In this document: one piece after another, positions 43,068 through 50,326 of the stretch
How positions within the stretch are numbered: the stretch's first letter is position 1
Layout: the number at the start of each line of letters is the position of its first letter
Virus record (IMG/VR): IMGVR_UViG_3300021373_000198
Coordinates: 1 to 57,201 of that record
Strand: one strand, 5' to 3'
Origin: a virus
DNA: 57,201 nucleotides
The notes under the pieces: generated by a model
Seen by the model: only the letters and a program-made list of their open reading frames with translations
Databases searched by the model: none
Told to the model about the DNA's origin: nothing
Translations under genes and position numbers: made by a program

Positions 43068-43307
43068 CTACCAGTCAGGATATTCCCATTTATCAAAAAC
43101 AGCATTGGTCATCCTACTCAATACTATTCTTTTTTTAGTACAGTCTTTACACTCATATGAATATGCTGAAGAAGAAGTTCTATCTTTGCGAGTTCTATAA
43201 AAATCTACAAGAATGTCTTTCTTGACACCACAAGTTCTGCACTTTCTTTCTTTGAAAATAAGATGGTCTAAATCGAAAAGATCTTCTACGTCCATTAGAT
43301 ACTCCAC
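43068..43307 (-). CDS. small zinc-finger protein
   Basis: A 79-residue protein with two CxxC pairs: KCRTCGVKKD and YECKDCTKKR, about 27 residues apart, spanning VDFYRTRKDRTSSSAYS. This looks like a compact zinc ribbon of the kind found in phage HNH-type or RNA-binding proteins; no HNH His/Asn set is visible. It overlaps the gp17 stop by 13 bases, so it is coupled to the terminase. Confidence 0.75.
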   Translation of the reverse strand: MEYLMDVEDLFDLDHLIFKERKCRTCGVKKDILVDFYRTRKDRTSSSAYSYECKDCTKKRIVLSRMTNAVFDKWEYPDW

Positions 43308-44944
43308 ATATAACTAACGTCTTCTTGCGTTTCGCCATATTCCCAAACAGATCCTTGATCTACGAATCCATCATCACCTTCTAACCCAGTAGTGATAAAT
43401 CCAAATGGTGCCATGTCTTGTTCGATCTGATTACGCTGTTCGTCATAGATACGCTTACGAACATCATTATCAGTCATCTCTTTGAAGTAATCTTGCTGAA
43501 CAAGCCATGCAAAGATTACCATACACATTACTAGGTCATCATGGAATCCTTCATCCGCTTCAAAGGATTGCTTCTTCTGAATAAACGTAGTAAGTTCGTT
43601 AATGATTTCATAGTCATTGAAGATGAGTTTGTCATCCTCTACGATCTGCTTGAGGTTGGCACATCCAACCTTCTTCACAGTCACGCTCATCTTCACACCC
43701 AACTGGGTCTTGGTTCCAGAGAATCCATGCCCCACAATCTGCCCTGCACGCCCTCTCATGGCGCACATAAGCACGTTAGGATATTCTAGGTCATAATTTA
43801 GAATCGACGCCACAGAGTCTCCTACGTCGTTCACCTCGCACAAAACCCATGCATTATTGTACGCTCTCGCAACGTCATTGATAATGTTTGGGAACAACAT
43901 AGGCTTGACCTCATTGTTCCTATATTTTGCTACTACCCTATATGGAACCGTAGTAATGTCATAAACAATGAAAGCAGAATAATCTCCGCCAATGCCGCGA
44001 CTAACATCAACTGTAAAAAGATACTCGTTACCGTTCTTTGGTTCTTCATAAATGTCGAGTCCATTACTACGCTTCACTGGGTCAATGAATGTGAGTGCTC
44101 TCAACTTTGCAGCAGAGATTAAAGTATCAACCGATCCAAGGAACTCACACTCAAATTCCTGTGTGAACTGTCGTTCAGACGTGTTCTTAATCGTTTCTTC
44201 TTTCCACTTATCATCTCTACCTGGGACTTGTGACCAGTGTACTTCCGACCACGTATATCCGTTCTTACCATTCTGTGCATCAGTCCACAACTTGTAGAAG
44301 TGGTTCATGCCTTGTGGCGTTGAGATGATAATTACTTTCGTGCTTTTACCAGAAGTAATAGTAGGATAAACAGAGGCAAAGAACGATTCAGCGATGTGAT
44401 TAGGGACGAACGCGAACTCGTCGAGGAAGATGATATTGAACGACATGCCTCGGACAGCAGACGCAGATGTAGAAGCTGCCAATATCTTACTGCCATTTTC
44501 CAACTCCATGCTACCTTTGTTCCATGATATCACGCCTTGCTGAATCCATTTCGGTAAGTTTTCATATGCTGTCTGAAGACGACCGAGTAGATCCCTTGCG
44601 GTACTTGCTTTGTTGGCGAGGATACCAATGTTAACGCTGTCATTAAACAACGCATAATGCAACAAATACGAAACCACCGTCGTAGACTTGCCAGTCTGAC
44701 GAGGTAGCTTCGCAATGTTAAATCTATTCTTGTGAAAGTTCCAGATCAGTTCCTCTTGGAAGTCCCACATTTTGAATGGCACCAGACCTTCATCGAGTGA
44801 TACGATCTGTACATAGTTCTTGGTGAAGTATACAGGGTCTTTCGCACACTTGACATACTCTGCAATCTGTTCTTTGGTAAAATCCTGCTGGACGTTTGCT
44901 TTCTTTAGAAGCGGATTGCCAAGATAAATCTGATCGGATGCCAT
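43295..44944 (-). CDS. 17: large terminase subunit (T4 gp17)
   Basis: A 549-residue packaging motor and headful nuclease. The ATPase domain has Walker A PRQTGKSTT (81-89), Walker B IIFLDEFAFV and the coupling motif VIIISTPQGMNHFYK. The RNase H-like nuclease domain has FTVDVSRGIGGDYSAF, WVLCEVNDVGDS and HDDLVMCMVIFAWL. Length matches T4. It is preceded by a late box and separated from gp16 by a 6-kb island. Confidence 0.97.
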   Translation of the reverse strand: MASDQIYLGNPLLKKANVQQDFTKEQIAEYVKCAKDPVYFTKNYVQIVSLDEGLVPFKMWDFQEELIWNFHKNRFNIAKLPRQTGKSTTVVSYLLHYALFNDSVNIGILANKASTARDLLGRLQTAYENLPKWIQQGVISWNKGSMELENGSKILAASTSASAVRGMSFNIIFLDEFAFVPNHIAESFFASVYPTITSGKSTKVIIISTPQGMNHFYKLWTDAQNGKNGYTWSEVHWSQVPGRDDKWKEETIKNTSERQFTQEFECEFLGSVDTLISAAKLRALTFIDPVKRSNGLDIYEEPKNGNEYLFTVDVSRGIGGDYSAFIVYDITTVPYRVVAKYRNNEVKPMLFPNIINDVARAYNNAWVLCEVNDVGDSVASILNYDLEYPNVLMCAMRGRAGQIVGHGFSGTKTQLGVKMSVTVKKVGCANLKQIVEDDKLIFNDYEIINELTTFIQKKQSFEADEGFHDDLVMCMVIFAWLVQQDYFKEMTDNDVRKRIYDEQRNQIEQDMAPFGFITTGLEGDDGFVDQGSVWEYGETQEDVSYMWSI

Positions 44945-44965
44945 AAGAAACTAGTTCACCACTAC

Positions 44966-44973
44966 TATTTATT
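44966..44973 (-). promoter_or_regulatory. late promoter box AATAAATA
   Basis: Late box 22 bases upstream of the gp17 ATG, fused to the TAA stop of the preceding gene (GAATAAATA). Confidence 0.65.
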
Positions 44974-45220
44974 CCAGCGGATGATCTTGATCAAGTTGCT
45001 CCAAACGATCTTCCCATGTTGTGCCACCATCTTGTCCCTTGCAAGGATTAATGCATTGGTGGTTTCCTAACTTGTTACACACAAGACCAGCAAGATCAAG
45101 TTCGTTTCCTTTCTTGCCTGTGCCAGACCAGTAATGTTGACCGTTAATCCAAACAGCACCACACTTTGGACATTCTGCTCTGCTCATAGACAGATCAGAC
45201 ATTTCTTTATTGTTTGCCAT
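44969..45220 (-). CDS. small zinc-ribbon protein
   Basis: An 83-residue protein from the ATG at 45220 (MANNKEMSDLSMSRAECPKC); the frame is open to 45262 inside the gene before. The ECPKCGAVWINGQHYWSGTG segment, a later VCNKLG and CINPCKGQD supply Cys for a zinc site; the end is acidic (RLEQLDQDHPLE). Function unknown. It overlaps the upstream membrane-protein gene by 14 bases. Confidence 0.72.
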   Translation of the reverse strand: MANNKEMSDLSMSRAECPKCGAVWINGQHYWSGTGKKGNELDLAGLVCNKLGNHQCINPCKGQDGGTTWEDRLEQLDQDHPLE

Positions 45221-45422
45221 ATGTTTTGTAATGTTCCGAGAAACTTGTGGGTTTGATACCAAGCTCTTTTTCCAACTTTCTTCTTAAGAAGTATGCTCTA
45301 AAAATTACCCAGTGCCAACGTAACTCGATATCAACATAGGCAAAAAATCTCATCGTTGGTTCTACTCCTCCTACAGCGAAGAGGATGAGAACGAAGACGA
45401 GAATTAAATATGTGCCATACAT
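45207..45422 (-). CDS. small single-pass membrane protein
   Basis: A 71-residue protein with an N-terminal hydrophobic span (YLILVFVLILFAVGG) and a basic, aromatic tail (WHWVIFRAYFLRRKLEKELG). Function unknown. It is the first gene after the gap at 45423-45528 and one of seven small membrane proteins in this island. Confidence 0.75.
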   Translation of the reverse strand: MYGTYLILVFVLILFAVGGVEPTMRFFAYVDIELRWHWVIFRAYFLRRKLEKELGIKPTSFSEHYKTYGKQ

Positions 45423-45528
45423 TCTGTTACATCCAGCTACAATACATTATAGATCTATGTAGCAAAAAATGTTGTAAATTTATATTACAATTTAATAAGT
45501 ATGTCTTTACATGCTGATAATATATTGA
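45423..45528. promoter_or_regulatory. AT-rich gap with -10-like and late-like boxes
   Basis: No gene fits. On the minus strand it has TATAAAT (45484-45478) inside a TTGTAA/TTACAA dyad, TATAAT (45451-45446), and a TAGATCTA palindrome between CTACA and TGTAG arms. A promoter for the small membrane-protein gene at 45422 is likely, but no -35 at proper distance is clear. Confidence 0.4.
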
Positions 45529-45990
45529 TTACTCAACGAGAGTTCCGTTGGTACGTCTGATTTCTAGTAGTTCTTCAAAGTTCTTTTGCTTGGTGCCGCC
45601 ATCATATTCCCAAGCGTAACCTTCTGTAATCATTTGCTCATTGAGGGACAACTCTGCGTCCCCAATGTAAAGCCAACCCAGAAGACGCCCATACTTCCCA
45701 ACACCGCCGACAAGTTCAGTACGGATAACAAGATCATCGTCACCAGAAATGGCACCTTCCAGTTTTTCTTTGAGCCATCTGGTTGCGTCGAGTCCAAGTG
45801 CTTTCTCCTCTAAATCTCTTGTACGTTTCTCTGGGGTATCTACACCTGCAACTCTGACCCTCTCTTTTTTGTAGAGGTCAAAACCGAGATCAATCGTGAC
45901 ATCGATCGTATCCCCATCCAACACTCTATCTATGCTTATCACTCGGAAGTTGTAACAACTCTTCCTGCTGGGTGGTGTCATCGCTCCCAT
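45529..45990 (-). CDS. thermonuclease-like nuclease (SNase family)
   Basis: A 153-residue staphylococcal-nuclease-fold protein. It has VISIDRVLDGDTIDVTIDLG (DGDT), RVRVAGVDTPEKRTRD (catalytic Arg and the D-x-P-E motif) and GKYGRLLGWLYIG (second Arg). No signal peptide is seen, so it should act in the cytoplasm, possibly on host nucleic acid. The ATG at 45990 has GAGG 9 bases upstream; an ATG at 45981 is also possible. It overlaps the previous gene by 65 bases. Confidence 0.88.
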   Translation of the reverse strand: MGAMTPPSRKSCYNFRVISIDRVLDGDTIDVTIDLGFDLYKKERVRVAGVDTPEKRTRDLEEKALGLDATRWLKEKLEGAISGDDDLVIRTELVGGVGKYGRLLGWLYIGDAELSLNEQMITEGYAWEYDGGTKQKNFEELLEIRRTNGTLVE

Positions 45991-46126
45991 CTTCTAGTTC
46001 CTCGTATGCTAATTTCATAATTGTATATATGTAATAAGCAACGCCCCCCAAAAGAAGAACGAGTGACCAGATAATACTCCAGGTCACATCGTTTACATCT
46101 TCCAGGGGGCGTAAAAATAAATTCAT
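45926..46126 (-). CDS. small single-pass membrane protein
   Basis: A 66-residue protein: MNLFLRPLEDVNDVTWSIIW, then a span SLVLLLGGVAYYIYTIMKLA and an acidic, Gln-rich tail (EELEDGSDDTTQQEELLQL). The tail region overlaps the nuclease gene in another frame. Function unknown; part of the small membrane-protein series. Confidence 0.72.
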   Translation of the reverse strand: MNLFLRPLEDVNDVTWSIIWSLVLLLGGVAYYIYTIMKLAYEELEDGSDDTTQQEELLQLPSDKHR

Positions 46127-46347
46127 GGATTCTTCGGATCAATTCCTAAACTAATTAGGTATTTAATCCACCAGTCTGGATCTTTTCGTTTCCATTCTGG
46201 AACATCTCTACCTTGCTCTGAATACCATTCATACAGAGCATCATTGATAGTCTGTGCGATCTCCAAATTCTTCTTCCTCCGCATCAACGTCTGCATATGG
46301 ATTTTCCAAGAAGGGTCCTCGTTCTCGTAGAGGTTCTTTTCTGACAT
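46123..46347 (-). CDS. small soluble protein overlapping a membrane-protein gene
   Basis: A 74-residue protein: MSEKNLYENEDPSWKIHMQT, RRKKNLEIAQTINDALYEWY, DPDWWIKYLISLGIDPKNP. It has an excellent ribosome binding site (AGGAG, 8 bases before the ATG) even though its first 107 bases lie inside the upstream gene in another frame. Helical, Trp-rich, no membrane span. Function unknown. Confidence 0.75.
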   Translation of the reverse strand: MSEKNLYENEDPSWKIHMQTLMRRKKNLEIAQTINDALYEWYSEQGRDVPEWKRKDPDWWIKYLISLGIDPKNP

Positions 46348-46450
46348 AATCAGTCTCCTCGTTTACTGCTTCAATCCAAACAGCAAGTTTCATCACTATG
46401 AAAATAATTGCTAATGGAGTAAAGCAACCAATTAAGATAAGTGGATTCAT
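46241..46450 (-). CDS. small single-pass membrane protein (overlapping next gene)
   Basis: A 69-residue protein: MNPLILIGCFTPLAIIFIVM with a span to KLAVWI, then RGPFLENPYADVDAEEEEFG and a short end. The AGGAG site 7 bases before the ATG is strong. Its acidic cytoplasmic tail is encoded by the same bases as the start of the 46123-46347 gene. From memory, proteins with this opening occur in other cyanophages. Confidence 0.75.
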   Translation of the reverse strand: MNPLILIGCFTPLAIIFIVMKLAVWIEAVNEETDYVRKEPLRERGPFLENPYADVDAEEEEFGDRTDYQ

Positions 46451-46608
46451 TTGTGGCTCCTATGAAAAGGTTCCCAGTGCTCCCAATTATATTTATGGAC
46501 TGCCCACATACCTAGAATAGGAACGAATACAAGAAGAAACCCCATGACACCAAGGCACCAAGGAGTTTGCATCGTTGCTCTGATGAACAATTGAACATTA
46601 TGTATCAT
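46447..46608 (-). CDS. small single-pass membrane protein
   Basis: A 53-residue protein from the ATG at 46608, whose ATGA overlaps the zwf stop; the longer frame to 46698 would run into zwf. It has MIHNVQLFIRATMQTPWCLG and a span VMGFLLVFVPILGMWAV, then an aromatic/His-rich end (HKYNWEHWEPFHRSHK). It may bind metal or haem via the His/Trp tail; that is speculation. Confidence 0.72.
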   Translation of the reverse strand: MIHNVQLFIRATMQTPWCLGVMGFLLVFVPILGMWAVHKYNWEHWEPFHRSHK

Positions 46609-47978
46609 GCTGGATAATCCCAAACAGTTATCATGTGTGTTTTGTACTCTGGACCCCATCCACCACCGTAGATGTAAGGGACAGTACGAATTGGACAACT
46701 ATCACCAGTACACAGAAGGTCATCTACAATCCTCCAACTTTCCATAACTTCATCGACATGGACAAAGTGCGATTGGTCTCCATTTATAGCATCATAGAGG
46801 AGTTTTTCATATCCGTCGATTGCTCTATCTTGGGGGTAGTCGTGAGTGAGTGTAGCCAATTCAAGATTATCATTGAGCCCAGGAGATTTAATATCCATCC
46901 TAATGTCCAGATGAGGATTAGGCTGTAGACGCATGACAATACGATCGTTGATTTCACCTTCATAGAGTTTTAGCGGTGGTGCTTTGAGTTTAATGACTAC
47001 CTCTACACACTGGTATGGTAGTTTTTTTCCTGTCATGACATTAAAAGGAACTCCTTCCCAACGCCAGTTATCGACGAATAAAGTACCAGCAAAATAGGTA
47101 GGAGTACCACTGTTAGGATCAACGCCCTCTTCGTTACGGTAGCCATCGTATTGTCCAAGAATAATGTTCTCTGATAGTCTAGTAGCGGATAAAACTTTTG
47201 TCTTCTCTCTTCTGACTTCTTTTGCTGACATTTTGCTTGGAGGTTCCATAGCAATCAATGCCAGAACTTGCAGAATATGATTCTGTAGCATATCTCTGAC
47301 AGCACCAGCGGTCTCATAATACTGGGCACGACCCTCACAACCAATAGTCTCCGAAGCAAAGATCTGCACTTCTTCTACATACTGGCGATTCCAGAGTGGT
47401 TCAAGAAGAATATTACTAAACCGTGTAGCAAGAATATTATTGACAGTATCTTTGCCGAGATAATGGTCAATGCGATAGACTTGTTTCTCGCGTAGACATC
47501 TAGCAACCACAGTTGATAGACGATCAGCAGATTTATAATCGTGCCCAAAGGGTTTCTCAATAACAACACGCGAGAGTTCTGGGTTGTTGAGGAGTCCTGC
47601 TTCTTTGAGATTGATGATAGCATTCTCATATCGTTCTGGGGGTACGGATAAGAAGTAAGTTGAATCATCTGCATCTGGTAGATTTTTCAATGACTCTGGA
47701 TTATCCAGATCAGTGCTAATCCAATCCAGACGATGGAGAAAGTCTTCAGGATACTCTCCCAAAGATTCCACCCATGTTTGTTTTGCGATCTCACGACGAG
47801 ATGTCCCTACAATCACAAGATTAATTGGAAGTAAATCTTTCTGATGTAGTTTATACAGAGCAGGGATTAGTTTCTTCTTTGCCAGATCTCCAGTAGCACC
47901 GAAGATTACTATCTGGTAAGTAAGTATTTCAGTGTGCGGTTCCGTTTCCATCATAGTCGTCCGAGTCGTAGTAGTCAT
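46605..47978 (-). CDS. zwf: glucose-6-phosphate 1-dehydrogenase
   Basis: A 457-residue auxiliary metabolic enzyme, first step of the oxidative pentose phosphate pathway, giving NADPH for nucleotide synthesis. It has the NADP-binding IVIFGATGDLAKKKLIPALY (27-36), VVIEKPFGHDYKSADRL, the active site RIDHYLGKDTVNNILATRFS and the C-terminal LLYDAINGDQSHFVHVDEVM. I use the ATG at 47978, preceded by AAGGTG; the frame is open to a GTG at 48050. It overlaps the tiny gene at 47929-48057. Confidence 0.95.
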   Translation of the reverse strand: MTTTTRTTMMETEPHTEILTYQIVIFGATGDLAKKKLIPALYKLHQKDLLPINLVIVGTSRREIAKQTWVESLGEYPEDFLHRLDWISTDLDNPESLKNLPDADDSTYFLSVPPERYENAIINLKEAGLLNNPELSRVVIEKPFGHDYKSADRLSTVVARCLREKQVYRIDHYLGKDTVNNILATRFSNILLEPLWNRQYVEEVQIFASETIGCEGRAQYYETAGAVRDMLQNHILQVLALIAMEPPSKMSAKEVRREKTKVLSATRLSENIILGQYDGYRNEEGVDPNSGTPTYFAGTLFVDNWRWEGVPFNVMTGKKLPYQCVEVVIKLKAPPLKLYEGEINDRIVMRLQPNPHLDIRMDIKSPGLNDNLELATLTHDYPQDRAIDGYEKLLYDAINGDQSHFVHVDEVMESWRIVDDLLCTGDSCPIRTVPYIYGGGWGPEYKTHMITVWDYPA

Positions 47979-48057
47979 TTTCACCTTTTCGTAGCCCGAA
48001 ATATATCGTGGCCAATACAAAGGGTATTGCCACCCACTTGAGTGCTTCACCTAACAT
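47929..48057 (-). CDS. tiny single-pass membrane protein between gnd and zwf
   Basis: A 42-residue frame too short for most gene callers: MLGEALKWVAIPFVLATIYF, then GLRKGENDYYDSDDYDGNGT and AH. It has a hydrophobic span and an Asp/Tyr-rich tail. Its ATG overlaps the gnd stop by 11 bases, and the zwf start lies inside it, so it fills a gap exactly as a real gene in this operon would. Confidence 0.7.
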   Translation of the reverse strand: MLGEALKWVAIPFVLATIYFGLRKGENDYYDSDDYDGNGTAH

Positions 48058-49108
48058 CGTGACCACCAAACATTGCTCTCATTCCGTTCAGAACCTTGGC
48101 CGTGAAAGCACCAAGACGGCGTGACTCAAAACGTGCCCACAGCGCACTGCTGATAACAGGAATGGGTACGCCAAGATCCACACCAGCGTGAACCGTCCAA
48201 CGACCCTCACCAGAGTCTGATACTCCACCATCGAACTTGCCAAGCTCTCGATCGCGCCGTAGAACATCAGCGGTAAGATCGAGCAACCAACTACCAACCA
48301 CGCTACCACGACGCCAAAGCTCAGCCACTTCAGCAACATTAATGTCGTACTGATAATCGGCAGGGTTGTCCATTGGGGCGACTTCTGCATCTCCTGCTTT
48401 GACATACTTGGCACCAGCATTTGCTTCATGTAGAATGTTGAACCCTTCGGCATATGCTTGCATTATACCGTACTCAACACCATTGTGGACCATCTTGACA
48501 AAATGACCTGCTCCTGGTCCACCACAATGCAACCATCCGTGCTCTGCTTGTGTTACCCATGAGTTAGGTTGAGTCCTGGGGGCAGAATCAATTCCTGGGG
48601 CGAGGGCATCAAAAATTGGACGACAAGTGGTGACCGCAGTATCTCCGCCACCAACCATAAGACAGTATCCACGGTCCAGACCGTAAACACCACCACTAGT
48701 ACCACAGTCAATATACGCGATGCCAAGTTTTGCAAGGCGCTCGGCTCTTTTCCGACTGTCCTTAAAATTGCTATTGCCATGATCAATAATAATATCGCCT
48801 TCACGACAAAATCGTAGTAAGTCATTGAGTGTATCCTCTACAGTTTCTGCTGGAACCACCATCATGAAGATGCCTGGTTGTGGAAACCGTAGAGTTTCTC
48901 CAGACTTCTCTCCATATAATTCTTTAGTCTTAACTATTTGAACAAGGCTTTCCAGAGAAGTGGTATATCCACTGATATAACCCTTCTCATATTGTTCATT
49001 TGCTTTTTTAACATTGTTGCGATAACCATGAACTTCATGTCCTGCTGCGATAAGACGGCGAGACATACCCTCACCCATCCTACCTAATCCGATCATTCCT
49101 ACTTTCAT
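48047..49108 (-). CDS. gnd: 6-phosphogluconate dehydrogenase (decarboxylating)
   Basis: A 353-residue auxiliary metabolic enzyme that turns 6-phosphogluconate into ribulose-5-phosphate with NADPH, feeding deoxynucleotide synthesis. The Rossmann motif is GLGRMG (7-12), and the substrate/active region has ECGTSGGVYGL-like DCGTSGGVYGLDRGYCLMVG and AGHFVKMVHNGVEYGIMQAY (catalytic Lys). It is the short form (about 350 residues against 470). The ATGA overlaps the small gene before it. Confidence 0.95.
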   Translation of the reverse strand: MKVGMIGLGRMGEGMSRRLIAAGHEVHGYRNNVKKANEQYEKGYISGYTTSLESLVQIVKTKELYGEKSGETLRFPQPGIFMMVVPAETVEDTLNDLLRFCREGDIIIDHGNSNFKDSRKRAERLAKLGIAYIDCGTSGGVYGLDRGYCLMVGGGDTAVTTCRPIFDALAPGIDSAPRTQPNSWVTQAEHGWLHCGGPGAGHFVKMVHNGVEYGIMQAYAEGFNILHEANAGAKYVKAGDAEVAPMDNPADYQYDINVAEVAELWRRGSVVGSWLLDLTADVLRRDRELGKFDGGVSDSGEGRWTVHAGVDLGVPIPVISSALWARFESRRLGAFTAKVLNGMRAMFGGHDVR

Positions 49109-49284
49109 ATGTCTTTAAATAAATCTTCTATTTGCTTACGAGCATTATCCATTTTTTGTTTTTCTCGTTCGCAGTGCCTATAACCACGTTTGCCTGTCAT
49201 AATCAATGTCCCCTGATAGAACATTGTGGCAGCAAACACCAACAGTAGAACAATACCAATCAGTTCAGGGTAATGTTGAGCCAT
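49105..49284 (-). CDS. tiny single-pass membrane protein
   Basis: A 59-residue frame: MAQHYPELIGIVLLLVFAAT with a span, then MFYQGTLIMTGKRGYRHCER and a charged helix (EKQKMDNARKQIEDLFKDI). It overlaps gnd by 4 bases (ATGA) and the next upstream gene by 25. Just below a 60-residue cut-off, it would be missed by simple gene calling. Confidence 0.75.
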   Translation of the reverse strand: MAQHYPELIGIVLLLVFAATMFYQGTLIMTGKRGYRHCEREKQKMDNARKQIEDLFKDI

Positions 49285-49481
49285 GGCAGTACGGGGGGTA
49301 TTACTCCGATAAGTCGAAGCAGACCTTCAGCAAAAAGTGCAAGAACAACCCAACCAACACACATACTAATAATCGAAGCATTCCGATTATGACGGCGTAT
49401 GGCAGCATCGATCATCTCCTGCACTCTTTCTTCGGTTAATCTTTCGGGTGGATTCACCCCCTTGCCCCAGTCTTTAAACAT
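49260..49481 (-). CDS. small membrane protein with possible two spans
   Basis: A 73-residue protein: charged N-terminus (GKGVNPPERLTEERVQEMID), then ASIISMCVGWVVLALFAEGL and LRLIGVIPPVLPWLNI, possibly one long or two short spans. It begins with the base overlap at the petE stop. Function unknown; part of the small membrane-protein series. Confidence 0.75.
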   Translation of the reverse strand: MFKDWGKGVNPPERLTEERVQEMIDAAIRRHNRNASIISMCVGWVVLALFAEGLLRLIGVIPPVLPWLNITLN

Positions 49482-49804
49482 TAGTTTACATGCACAGTAC
49501 CGATCATGCCTGCACCTTTATGAGGACCACACCAGTAAGTGTAATCTCCTGCTTCAGTGAAAGTCACATCAAACTCTTCACCAGGCATCATAGCGAGACC
49601 TTCGTGAGAGATTTCTGGATGATCTTCTACAACCACATTGTGAGGTGGTAGCATGTTGTTTACAAAGTGAACCGATTCTCCTGCAGCAATAGTGATCTCT
49701 GATGGTTCAAAAACTAGGTTACCGTTGTAACCCATCTGAACATCAACTGCCCATGCGGGTGCTGCCAGGAATAGTGTTGCAAGAAATGCGAAAATAAATT
49801 TCAT
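49481..49804 (-). CDS. petE: plastocyanin
   Basis: A 107-residue copper protein that carries electrons from cytochrome b6f to photosystem I in the thylakoid lumen; phage copies may keep electron flow during infection. A signal peptide ends at AWA (17-19). The copper ligands are His55 (LPPHNVVVEDHP), Cys92, His95 and Met100 (YWCGPHKGAGM). The mature part is 88 residues, a little shorter than host plastocyanin. The ATG overlaps the small gene before it. Confidence 0.95.
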   Translation of the reverse strand: MKFIFAFLATLFLAAPAWAVDVQMGYNGNLVFEPSEITIAAGESVHFVNNMLPPHNVVVEDHPEISHEGLAMMPGEEFDVTFTEAGDYTYWCGPHKGAGMIGTVHVN

Positions 49805-49956
49805 TCTTTTGTCGAATATTGATCTTGATAAGTTTTGAGCTTATTGATCAAGTCATCATATTGTTCCCACATCCATTCACTACCAGTATTCTCTTGATAG
49901 AGTTTACAGGCTGTGATTAAACGTGTTATATCTGTGTCGTTGAGACGCATTTTCAT
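49801..49956 (-). CDS. tiny soluble protein before petE
   Basis: A 51-residue frame: MKMRLNDTDITRLITACKLY, QENTGSEWMWEQYDDLINKL, KTYQDQYSTKE. It looks helical and charged with no membrane span. Its TGA overlaps the petE ATG (ATGA) and it is the first gene after the promoter at 49975-50004. Function unknown. Confidence 0.75.
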   Translation of the reverse strand: MKMRLNDTDITRLITACKLYQENTGSEWMWEQYDDLINKLKTYQDQYSTKE

Positions 49957-49974
49957 ATCAAAACTCACTTACTA

Positions 49975-50004
49975 ATTATAGGTTCACTATGTAATAATAC
50001 ACAA
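49975..50004 (-). promoter_or_regulatory. sigma-70-like promoter for the plastocyanin/gnd/zwf operon
   Basis: TTGTGT (50004-49999), an 18-base spacer and a perfect TATAAT (49980-49975), 19 bases before the tiny gene upstream of petE. The -35 box is imperfect. The gap around it is AT-rich and free of genes. Confidence 0.6.
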
Positions 50005-50029
50005 TTTTAACAATATTTTTACAGTTATG

Positions 50030-50314
50030 TCAGCAATTCCACGCACGAAGAGACTTATTGATACGAGAGTCCTTATCGTTAGCAGTTTTTTTGCTGGTTA
50101 ATTTCTTCTTCATGCCCTTCATTCGAGCGCAGAAGGATGCCCTCCTGGGATTTCCAACCTTCTTGCTTGGTGCTTTGAGGTCAGATCCTGGATTTTCCTT
50201 TTCATAAGACTTTCGTCCTTTTTCGTTGAGTCCTCCAGATTTGTTCTGTCCTGATTTTTTTGTCCAGGCTGCTCCTTCGGAGATGTCATGCCTTAACTGT
50301 TTGAACGACTTCAT
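50030..50314 (-). CDS. conserved basic marine-phage protein
   Basis: A 94-residue Lys-rich protein: MKSFKQLRHDISEGAAWTKK, then KSGGLNEKGRKSYEKENPGS, GNPRRASFCARMKGMKKKLT and DSRINKSLRAWNC. This is a widespread marine phage family of unknown role, as I recall. The C-terminal RAWNC may bind metal or be a virion peptide. GAGGT precedes the ATG. Confidence 0.85.
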   Translation of the reverse strand: MKSFKQLRHDISEGAAWTKKSGQNKSGGLNEKGRKSYEKENPGSDLKAPSKKVGNPRRASFCARMKGMKKKLTSKKTANDKDSRINKSLRAWNC

Positions 50315-50326
50315 ATTTATACCTCA

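Noticed and set aside
50314-50321. TATAAATA late-type box
   Set aside because: It overlaps the start codon of the 94-residue gene (ATG at 50314), so transcripts would begin within the gene; it is more likely part of the translation start region.
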